Positions 1-4,724 of a DNA stretch of 5,097 nucleotides are shown one piece after another. The position numbers and the translations under genes were made by a program. Positions within the stretch are counted from its first letter, which is position 1; each line of letters starts with the position of its first letter. The notes under the pieces were generated by a model. It ran no database searches. It was not told the DNA's origin and saw only the letters and a list, made by a program, of their open reading frames with translations. This DNA comes from DALYDK01 sp964415715 (lineage in GTDB: Bacteria; Patescibacteriota; Saccharimonadia; Saccharimonadales; CAIOMD01), in the NCBI GenBank assembly GCA_964415715.1, contig CAYQBK010000078.1:1-5097 (forward strand). The letters are read 5' to 3'.

Positions 1-159
1 GTTTACGGTAGCCATACCAAACTACTCCACTGGAGCTACAAACGATATTTGGACAAACGACTACGCGACCAGTTTGGATTTGAGGGGACACCGGTCAAAT
101 TTTGGTTTATTCCCAAAAACATCGACCGTCACAAAATAAAACCGACAGATAGTGAATAA
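1..159 (+). CDS. der: GTPase Der (EngA), C-terminal fragment
   Basis: This is the last 52 codons of a gene that begins before the window, open in frame 1 and ending at TAA 157-159. The peptide contains LLHWSYKRYLDKRLRDQFGF followed by EGTPVKFWF. This matches the end of the KH-like domain of Der/EngA, where the usual pattern is a His-x-Ser-Tyr-Arg/Lys-Arg-Tyr-Leu-x-x-x-Leu-Arg stretch, then GFEGTPI and a final beta strand. Der is a double-GTPase-domain protein that acts in assembly of the large ribosomal subunit, and the KH-like domain packs against the G domains and contacts rRNA. After the last strand there is a polar basic tail of about 15 residues (from PKNIDRHK to SE). The G domains lie outside the window and cannot be checked. 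The stop is only 2 bp before the pth ATG, so the two genes are probably co-transcribed and translationally linked. Confidence 0.9.
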   Translation, partial: VYGSHTKLLHWSYKRYLDKRLRDQFGFEGTPVKFWFIPKNIDRHKIKPTDSE

Positions 160-161
160 AT

Positions 162-803
162 ATGGCTCTATTTCAAAAAAAACCTATCGAAATAAGCCAG
201 CCTGTTCAATACAGTGTTAGCTTTAACACCAAAACCGTGCTAATAGTCGGGCTAGGTAACCCAGGGTTAGAATACAAAAACACTAGGCACAATATAGGTT
301 TTGTAGTATTAGACGCTTTCGCCAAAAACAACGATTTCCCAGCCTTCAAAGATGTCCCCAAATTCAAAGGCGCCACTACCGAAAAACTACTAGGCCAGAC
401 CAAAGTAATATTACTCAAACCAAACACCTACATGAACAACAGTGGTGAAGCAGTTCAATCGGTGGCCAACTATCTAAAAATAGAACCTAGTCAAATAGTT
501 GTCGTTCATGATGACCTTGATATAAACTTTGGTCAAATACGTATGCGGAGTAGTGGTCAATCAGCCGGCAATAACGGTGTAAAATCACTCATTCACCACA
601 TCAGCCAGGATTTTGGGCGTATCCGAGTAGGAATAGCCGATGAGCTCAGCCCCAAAATCGATGCAGCTGATTTTGTATTAGGCAAATTTACCAGACAGCA
701 ACAGGAACACATGCCCGATCTTGTCAACGAAGCTAGCAATGTAATAACCGAATTTGTCTACGGTGGCCAGCTACCCCACGAAACCCGCTCAATAATTATA
801 TAA
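162..803 (+). CDS. pth: Peptidyl-tRNA hydrolase
   Basis: The 213-residue protein is bacterial Pth. It cleaves the ester bond of peptidyl-tRNAs that drop off the ribosome and so recycles tRNA in the cytoplasm. Family signatures appear in order: VGLGNPG (29-35, substrate Asn33), TRHNIGF (41-47, catalytic His43), KPNTYMNNSGEAV (86-98, Asn92), VHDDLD (115-120, catalytic-helper Asp117), and SAGNNGVKS (134-142, Asn138). The position equal to E. coli His113 is Asn137 here, while the following Asn is kept. The E. coli enzyme has 194 residues. The extra length is mainly a ~24-residue N-terminal extension (MALFQKK to FNTK) before the first beta strand. ATG 162 has no visible Shine-Dalgarno but lies 2 bp after the der stop, which suits coupled re-initiation. 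The only in-frame alternative near the domain, GTG at 237, has no ribosome site and would leave almost nothing before the first strand. The gene ends 12 bp from the stop of a convergent gene. Confidence 0.96.
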   Translation: MALFQKKPIEISQPVQYSVSFNTKTVLIVGLGNPGLEYKNTRHNIGFVVLDAFAKNNDFPAFKDVPKFKGATTEKLLGQTKVILLKPNTYMNNSGEAVQSVANYLKIEPSQIVVVHDDLDINFGQIRMRSSGQSAGNNGVKSLIHHISQDFGRIRVGIADELSPKIDAADFVLGKFTRQQQEHMPDLVNEASNVITEFVYGGQLPHETRSIII

Positions 804-823
804 CCCCTGTACAGGTTATTTAA
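796..823. terminator. Weak hairpin across the convergent stop codons
   Basis: A 10-position inverted repeat, 9 of 10 paired (arms 796-805 and 814-823, loop 806-813), contains the pth stop on one arm and the stop of the convergent membrane gene on the other. The innermost pairs are ATAACC/GGTTAT. The repeat also covers a perfect 10-bp palindrome, CCTGTACAGG, at 806-815. It could act as a shared terminator, but the stem is A/T-rich and there is no good T-run on the plus strand. The minus-strand side is richer in T. Confidence 0.35.
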
Positions 824-1484
824 AAACTCTAGGTCTGAGCAATATTAACCTAATCAAAACAGCAAAAACATATAGTGATACCGCCAGCACCAATACACAG
901 CCTGTTAATGTGACCAGTGAGCTAAACAAATCAAAAACCGCCAGATTTGCATAAAACAGATAGCTAGTGGCTGGCAGGATTTTTGATAGAAAAACTGTCA
1001 AAAATATCAACAGTCCAACAATAGCCGATAGGCTCAAGGCGACTCGGGTTAGATAATATTTGATTTCGTTGTGTCGATTGCCGGTATTGTTTATCTGGCC
1101 CAGCAGCGACCGCTCATCACTGATATTGCCGACAATAAAATCAATCACCATGACGATAGTTATCAAAAACAAACCAATAACAAGCCAGGCTAATATATCA
1201 AAATACCGTGGATTAATGCTTTGTTGCCAACTATCAAGTGTATCTACAATTGGCTTAAACAGGCTGTTCGTATTATCAACAGACACCACCCTAACTTCAT
1301 TTTTTATATATTCGATCAAATTTTTATAATTATTGACCACAAGTACCGCAAGGGCGACCACTGGATAAAATATCATCTCTATCTTATCAGGAATTATTAA
1401 TTTTACTATTGACTTCACTAGGTAAAAGTATACTATAAATATCAGATAAGCATAAAAATAAAAAATTAACAAAAAAGTAACCAA
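816..1484 (-). CDS. Polytopic membrane protein of unknown function
   Basis: I do not recognise the family. The 222-residue protein is very hydrophobic, with probable membrane helices near residues 3-23, 38-52 (short), 96-119, 147-167 and 183-216. A soluble loop of about 43 residues lies between helices 2 and 3 (53-95, NNYKNLIEYIK to INPRYFD), and a polar loop spans 120-146 (SDERSLLGQINNTGNRHNEIKYYLTR). The C-terminus RLILLRPRVFK is basic, consistent with a cytoplasmic end. The start is uncertain. The frame has no early ATG, so the longest form uses TTG at 1484, with an AGGA about 12 nt upstream, and overlaps the first base of the divergent gene's ATG. Later choices are GTG at 1418 and ATG at 1376, which would lose helix 1. 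I keep the long form because the very A/T-rich first 25 codons stay open and encode a convincing helix. The gene is convergent with pth and divergent from the surface-protein gene. Confidence 0.7.
   Translation of the reverse strand: MVTFLLIFYFYAYLIFIVYFYLVKSIVKLIIPDKIEMIFYPVVALAVLVVNNYKNLIEYIKNEVRVVSVDNTNSLFKPIVDTLDSWQQSINPRYFDILAWLVIGLFLITIVMVIDFIVGNISDERSLLGQINNTGNRHNEIKYYLTRVALSLSAIVGLLIFLTVFLSKILPATSYLFYANLAVFDLFSSLVTLTGCVLVLAVSLYVFAVLIRLILLRPRVFK
1409..1439 (+). promoter_or_regulatory. Putative promoter of the large surface-protein gene
   Basis: TTGACT (1409-1414) matches five of six bases of the -35 consensus. It is followed by overlapping -10-like hexamers: TATACT at 1429 (spacer 14), TACTAT at 1431 (spacer 16) and TATAAA at 1434 (spacer 19). 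The 16-bp choice is the most usual spacing. Transcription would start about 40 nt before ATG 1484. The site lies inside the 5' part of the divergent membrane-protein gene if that gene uses its longest start. This is motif evidence only. Confidence 0.4.
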
Positions 1485-4345
1485 TGCCAGATAAAATCCT
1501 AGAAAACGAAATCGATGCCAGTGCTAATAGCGCTGCCAAATCAATGGTTTCACCAGAAGCTCAAATAACTGATCAGCCAACAAACACTATTGACGACCAG
1601 GCTAATATTCTTTCAGCCAATCAACCAGCACCCAAAAATCGATTTTTTGGTCTATTTTTCAGAGGCAAAAAAGACCAGGTGTCAATAGCATCAAGCCGGC
1701 GTATCAACAAAAAACTTGTCCTGCTACCAGTACTTCTAGTAGCTGTATTTGGTAGTTATTTACTCGTTAGTAGCTTTGCCGCCACACCACCAGCGCAAAT
1801 AACCGGCAATCAGGGTCTTTACAATCCAGTGACCCCTGCTCGAATCATCGATACAGCTACTGGACTTGGTGGCATAAAAGGCCCCCTAAAGATAAATCAA
1901 ACTGTAGAATTCGTTGTAACAGGCAAAGGTGGAGTCCCGGCAACTGGTGTTAGTTCGGTAGTGCTTCGTGCGACAGCCTTATCACCAACAGAACATGGCT
2001 ATCTAACCCTATATCCTGCAGATGGCCCAAAACCCACCACCAGCAACCTTGTCTTTACAGGTGGCGGTTCAACTGTAACCAATACTCTAAATATTCTACC
2101 TAGCTCGACTGGAAAGATAAAAATATTTAGCTATTCCAACAATACCAATCCATACTATTTTGACGTTATCGGCTATTACTCAGCTCCAACGGGGCCCAAC
2201 GGTTTGCATTTTATACCAGTCAATCCATCTAGAATAGCTGACACCAGAAGCGGTGTCGGTGTTTCCAAAGCTCAAATACCTGCCAACGGCACTATCGACA
2301 TCCAAATAACAAATCGCGGTAATATTGCTGACACCTTTCTAGGTGCCAAAACCAAAGTCGCAACTATCAATATAACCACTATAGCACCAAAGACTGCTGG
2401 CCAGCTATTGGTCTGGCCAGCTGACCAAGTAAAACCATTGGTTGGTAGTATCGCCTATCCAGCTGGCTCAAGCAGTGCCAATGAAATAACAACTAACCTA
2501 AGCCCCGATGGCAAAGTTAAACTACTCAACAACAACAATAGCCCAGTAGATATTAGTATTGATGGCTTGGGTTTCTACGCTCAAACAACATCAGGCCAGG
2601 CTCAGACTATGCCCGGTAGTCGATATGTCGCTATCCAACCAACTAGACTGGTTGATACTAGAACCAACACAGGTGGAAGCAAAAAACCACTTAATCCAGC
2701 CGAAGTCAGAAACTTCAAAATAGCCGGGACAAATAACATTCCAACCAATGCCAAAGCGGTTGTAACCAATATCGGCGTCAGCGACCAAACCAGTGCTGGA
2801 CATTTGCGGGCTTGGCAAGCAGGATCACCTTTGCCCGAGACATCGATCTTAAACTTTATACCACACTATCTAGCCAATAACTCTTCTACAGTCATACCTA
2901 GCAGTACTGGTGAGATATCAGTGCACAATAGTAGCGGTAGTTCAAATGTAATCATCGATGCTTATGGCTATTTTATCGAGTCAGAACCGATCGCTACCAA
3001 GCCACCAACAACCCCGCCAGTAGTAACAGAACCTCCAGTAACCACAACCCCGCCTGCTGTTATTAATCCGGTCACCGGCACAGTGCCAAACGGTAAAATA
3101 TACACCCTAACAGCTAGCGACTATACAGCCATCAAAAATGACACTAATGGCTTATATGATAAAAAAAATAAAATAGATGAAACAAAAGCTTCCTCGGCCT
3201 ATCTGAACAAAATAGTTAACGACACAAAATATGACACGATAGTCTTCCCCAAACTCGTTACATCCGAGAAAAAGGGCAAGGAGACAGTGGTGCCTTGGCT
3301 AGTTAACCCCATAATGGTTACCCGTAGTAATGTTAAGCTACTTCTCGCCAACGGAGCGATTATCCAAGCGAAAGCGGGCTATCCAAATGCCAGAGGAGTT
3401 ATCAATGTAACAAATGCCAACAACAATGTCCATATCGAAGGTGGCGCAGGCTCTACGATCAAGATGGTCCGTGATGACTACGCACCAAAATGGGATTATA
3501 ATCGTGGCTCAAACAATGAAAAAATAGCCTGGCCCGAGGGAGGAATATTCGAAAGATGGGCCTCTTCAGAGTTTAGGGCAGGAGTTGTTTTTAGAGGAGC
3601 TAAAAATAGCTCCATCAAAAATATAGCCATTGATGGTACAGCTGGTGACGGCATCACTATTGGAACCTATCCAAAAGACAAATCAGCCACCCACAACGAA
3701 AACATCACTATAGATAACGTCTACGTCTATAACGTAGCCCGCAATGGCATTTCACTAGGTAACGTGAATGGTCTATCCTTGTCAAACTCTACCTTCACTC
3801 ACACTAATGCAAAGATTACCGATACCAAGAAAAAAGGCATAGCTAAATCCCTAAACGAAAAAAACACTCCTAACAAAGCCTATTGGCCTAGTAATAAAAT
3901 CAATGTCGGGCCATGGGCTGGTATAGACTTTGAACCAAACTTTGCCAACGAACCACTCACAAACATCAAAATAAACAAAACCCAGTTTACTGATAATGCG
4001 GGTGGGGGTATTAACCTGGTATTTGGCAATCTAAATAACACAACGCCGCCAATCAGTATCACAATAGACAATTGTACTTCGGGGGTAAACCAAGCCTTTT
4101 ACAATCAATTGGACCCACACGAAAAGGCAACAGTCAATGGTCGTGGACTTGTGTTTTATGCCGACACAGACAGATCAGCTAGCAAAAATCCTGTCAGTGG
4201 AAATATCTCTATCAACAACTGTAAATTTGTTCAGCCTATTATCAATTCTGCCAACTCAAAATTACCTATCCTAAAACAATCAAATCGGCCGACTGGTAGC
4301 CCCACTCTATCGATCAACGGAATTGTTCAGCCAAACACCAAGTAA
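1484..4345 (+). CDS. Giant surface protein: three actinobacterial-type repeats plus beta-helix
   Basis: This 953-residue protein is probably membrane-anchored and exposed outside the cell. Residues 1-76 are polar and end in a basic patch (KKLVLL follows SSRRIN). Residues 77-98 form one hydrophobic helix, followed by SFAATPP. S-F-A could be a signal-peptidase site after Ala99, but the long cytoplasmic tail also fits an uncleaved anchor. Three related units follow at about 110-233, 239-366 and 378-498. Each opens with PxR(I/L)xDT (118, 248, 387) and closes with D-x-x-G-(Y/F)-(Y/F) (227, 360, 492). These resemble a repeat common in secreted actinobacterial proteins. A Pro/Thr/Val linker (501-532) leads to a beta-helix-like domain (about 538-946) with coils such as ENITIDNVYVYN (739), LSLSNSTFTH (764), IKINKTQFTDN (828) and ISINNCKFVQ (908). 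The segment GPWAGIDFEPN (809-819) resembles a conserved acidic turn of pectate-lyase-like folds. The only cysteines are 864 and 913. No sortase motif is visible. Its role, adhesion or glycan binding/cleavage, is inferred. No Shine-Dalgarno precedes ATG 1484. Confidence 0.9.
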   Translation: MPDKILENEIDASANSAAKSMVSPEAQITDQPTNTIDDQANILSANQPAPKNRFFGLFFRGKKDQVSIASSRRINKKLVLLPVLLVAVFGSYLLVSSFAATPPAQITGNQGLYNPVTPARIIDTATGLGGIKGPLKINQTVEFVVTGKGGVPATGVSSVVLRATALSPTEHGYLTLYPADGPKPTTSNLVFTGGGSTVTNTLNILPSSTGKIKIFSYSNNTNPYYFDVIGYYSAPTGPNGLHFIPVNPSRIADTRSGVGVSKAQIPANGTIDIQITNRGNIADTFLGAKTKVATINITTIAPKTAGQLLVWPADQVKPLVGSIAYPAGSSSANEITTNLSPDGKVKLLNNNNSPVDISIDGLGFYAQTTSGQAQTMPGSRYVAIQPTRLVDTRTNTGGSKKPLNPAEVRNFKIAGTNNIPTNAKAVVTNIGVSDQTSAGHLRAWQAGSPLPETSILNFIPHYLANNSSTVIPSSTGEISVHNSSGSSNVIIDAYGYFIESEPIATKPPTTPPVVTEPPVTTTPPAVINPVTGTVPNGKIYTLTASDYTAIKNDTNGLYDKKNKIDETKASSAYLNKIVNDTKYDTIVFPKLVTSEKKGKETVVPWLVNPIMVTRSNVKLLLANGAIIQAKAGYPNARGVINVTNANNNVHIEGGAGSTIKMVRDDYAPKWDYNRGSNNEKIAWPEGGIFERWASSEFRAGVVFRGAKNSSIKNIAIDGTAGDGITIGTYPKDKSATHNENITIDNVYVYNVARNGISLGNVNGLSLSNSTFTHTNAKITDTKKKGIAKSLNEKNTPNKAYWPSNKINVGPWAGIDFEPNFANEPLTNIKINKTQFTDNAGGGINLVFGNLNNTTPPISITIDNCTSGVNQAFYNQLDPHEKATVNGRGLVFYADTDRSASKNPVSGNISINNCKFVQPIINSANSKLPILKQSNRPTGSPTLSINGIVQPNTK
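1811..2977 (+). repeat. Three tandem ~125-residue protein repeats
   Basis: The three units run 1811-2182, 2198-2581 and 2615-2977. Shared landmarks in order are an opening PxRxxDT, a Gly/Pro turn before a beta strand (clearest in unit 1, GKGGVPATGV), a strand ending near HGYLTLYPA / AGQLLVWPA / AGHLRAWQA, a Ser/Asn-rich segment with PSSTG or SPDG, a strand with KIKIF / KVKLL / EISVH, and the closing D-x-x-G-aromatic-aromatic. Opening motifs are 130 and 139 residues apart. The repetition is at the protein level; the DNA copies have diverged, so this is an old duplication and not a recent one. Confidence 0.85.
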
Positions 4346-4362
4346 CGCTATATAGTACAAAC

Positions 4363-4407
4363 AAAAATGAGCCTACAGAGGGGGTGGGCACCGCTGTAGG
4401 CTCATTT
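4363..4407 (-). terminator. Strong intrinsic terminator reading on the minus strand
   Basis: The arms AAATGAGCCTACAG (4365-4378) and CTGTAGGCTCATTT (4394-4407) are perfectly complementary over 14 bp, around a 15-nt G-rich loop (4379-4393). Read on the minus strand, the stem runs directly into TTTTTGTTTG, a classical Rho-independent terminator. On the plus strand only TTT then CAG follows, so it would be a weaker terminator for the surface-protein gene, whose stop is 19 bp before the stem. The polarity implies a minus-strand transcript arriving from higher coordinates, where no sizeable minus-strand ORF is seen. Confidence 0.75.
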
Positions 4408-4517
4408 CAGCCTTCAACCCTGGGAGATATTCCCACGCTTCGTGATTTCCACCTCACATATATCTCGAGGGGTTGAGCTTTAGGTTAAAGGCGTTAGTAA
4501 GTTTTAGAACGCATGTC
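4363..4517 (-). ncRNA. Candidate structured small RNA, unknown family
   Basis: The region holds no sizeable ORF on the minus strand, but it has a compact fold ended by the terminator at 4363-4407. A closing stem pairs 4483-4492 with 4410-4419. Nine of ten positions are Watson-Crick, and the tenth is U.G on the minus-strand RNA but C.A on the plus strand, which favours the minus strand. Inside are three small hairpins: 4421-4425 with 4431-4435; 4434-4437 with 4441-4444 (a competing option); and 4452-4455 with 4467-4470. A rival pairing of 4414-4420 with 4470-4476 (7 bp) would break the closing stem. The 5' end near 4517 is guessed from a minus-strand -10 element. I see no tRNA T-arm, no RNase P or tmRNA core motif and no SRP GGAA/AGCAG loop. 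A riboswitch is unlikely, because the next sequence downstream is the end of a convergent gene. Confidence 0.42.
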
Positions 4518-4595
4518 TACCAGTATAATATAGTGGTAATCGCAAAATATCGTGGAGGGTAACAACGAAAAATGCACGTTCTAAAACTATCTAAC
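4493..4595. repeat. 19-bp interrupted inverted repeat
   Basis: The left arm GTTAGTAAGTTTTAGAACG (4493-4511) and the right arm (4577-4595) are reverse complements at 17 of 19 positions, with 12 perfect inner pairs (4500-4511 with 4577-4588). The 65-bp centre holds the symmetric TATAATA element. No target-site duplication flanks the arms, and they do not have integron attC polarity. It may be a double operator, a pair of factor sites, or an RNA stem in a read-through transcript. Its function is not known. Confidence 0.6.
4518..4538. promoter_or_regulatory. Symmetric -10 element, possible bidirectional promoter
   Basis: A perfect TATAAT on the plus strand (4524-4529) overlaps TATTAT on the minus strand (4530-4525), together TATAATA. 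It is the centre of a 21-bp near-palindrome, with arms TACCAGTATA and TATAGTGGTA (9 of 10 paired) around A4528. Symmetric -10 sequences are known to allow divergent transcription. The -35 regions are poor on both strands (plus: GTTTTA at 4501, spacer 17). Plus transcripts would start near 4536 as a ~190-nt dprA leader. Minus transcripts would start near 4517 and lead into the candidate small RNA. Confidence 0.4.
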
Positions 4596-4655
4596 TCTAC
4601 TAACATAGTGTTAGAATTTGGGGGTAAAAGGTGCATAAAGTGTAAACTCTGTTAA
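4572..4655 (+). CDS. Possible 27-residue Cys-rich microprotein
   Basis: ATG 4572 opens 27 codons, from MHVLKLSN to a C-terminal CIKCKLC, and ends at TAA 4653-4655. GGAGGG at 4554-4559 is the best Shine-Dalgarno-like sequence in the window, but it sits 12 nt from the ATG, somewhat far. The peptide ends exactly in CxxCxxC (Cys 21, 24, 27), which could bind metal. It would lie in the leader downstream of the TATAAT at 4524 and upstream of dprA. The start overlaps the right arm of the 19-bp inverted repeat, so the sequence may simply be structured non-coding DNA. No homology can be claimed. Confidence 0.2.
   Translation: MHVLKLSNSTNIVLEFGGKRCIKCKLC
4600..4614. other. Small hairpin CTAACA-TAG-TGTTAG
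   Basis: A perfect 6-bp inverted repeat with a 3-nt loop in the dprA leader region, just right of the 19-bp inverted repeat and sharing its CTAAC/GTTAG theme. It could be an operator half-site pair or part of a leader structure. It is short enough to be chance. Confidence 0.3.
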
Positions 4656-4660
4656 CACTT
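4638..4660. other. 10-bp hairpin before dprA
   Basis: The arms AAGTGTAAAC (4638-4647) and GTTAACACTT (4651-4660) pair at 9 of 10 positions around a 3-nt loop. No T-run follows on either strand, so it is not a typical terminator. A DNA operator or an mRNA leader hairpin is more likely. It covers the end of the possible 27-codon ORF and touches the -35 region of a putative dprA promoter. Confidence 0.4.
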
Positions 4661-4688
4661 ACACAACACATAATAGCACTTATTATAT
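4659..4688 (+). promoter_or_regulatory. Putative dprA promoter
   Basis: TTACAC (4659-4664) is followed after 16 bp by TATTAT (4681-4686) in a strongly A/T-rich stretch, and would give a leader of about 30 nt. A second option is TTGTCA (4692-4697) with TACATT (4713, spacer 15) or CATTAC (4715, spacer 17), which would start transcription at or next to the dprA ATG and give a leaderless mRNA. The sequence alone does not decide between them. Confidence 0.3.
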
Positions 4689-4724
4689 TTATTGTCAACA
4701 CTATTATTTAAATACATTACGCTT

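Noticed and set aside
206..427. Minus-strand ORF of 73 codons inside pth
   Set aside because: It is antisense to the conserved Pth motifs and has no domain features.
1060..1329. Plus-strand ORF of 89 codons inside the membrane-protein gene
   Set aside because: Antisense shadow. The minus-strand frame gives a coherent membrane protein, whereas this frame gives no recognisable pattern.
2591..2818. Minus-strand ORF of 75 codons inside the surface-protein gene
   Set aside because: It is antisense to the third repeat unit, whose plus-strand frame is clearly coding.
3880..4071. Minus-strand ORF of 63 codons inside the beta-helix region
   Set aside because: It is antisense to the GPWAGIDFEPN and IKINKTQF coils, and its hydrophobic look comes from reading Asn/Lys-rich codons in reverse.
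4410..4492. tRNA gene, suggested by an 83-nt fold with a closing stem and three hairpins
   Set aside because: No T-loop GTTCRA motif, no D-arm pattern, a 10-bp closing stem and no plausible anticodon arm on either strand.
4365..4493. Riboswitch on the plus strand controlling dprA
   Set aside because: The strong terminator lies before, not after, the fold on the plus strand. The closing stem has a C.A mismatch on that strand, and dprA is more than 230 bp further on.
4500..4588. GTTTTAGAAC resembles the start of type II CRISPR repeats or a tracrRNA anti-repeat
   Set aside because: There is only one inverted pair, no spaced direct repeats, no cas gene in the window, and the similarity is about 8 bases of low complexity.
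4493..4595. Integron attC site or MITE
   Set aside because: The arms begin with GTTAG and end with CTAAC, opposite to the RYYYAAC...GTTRRRY order of attC. No target-site duplication flanks the repeat.
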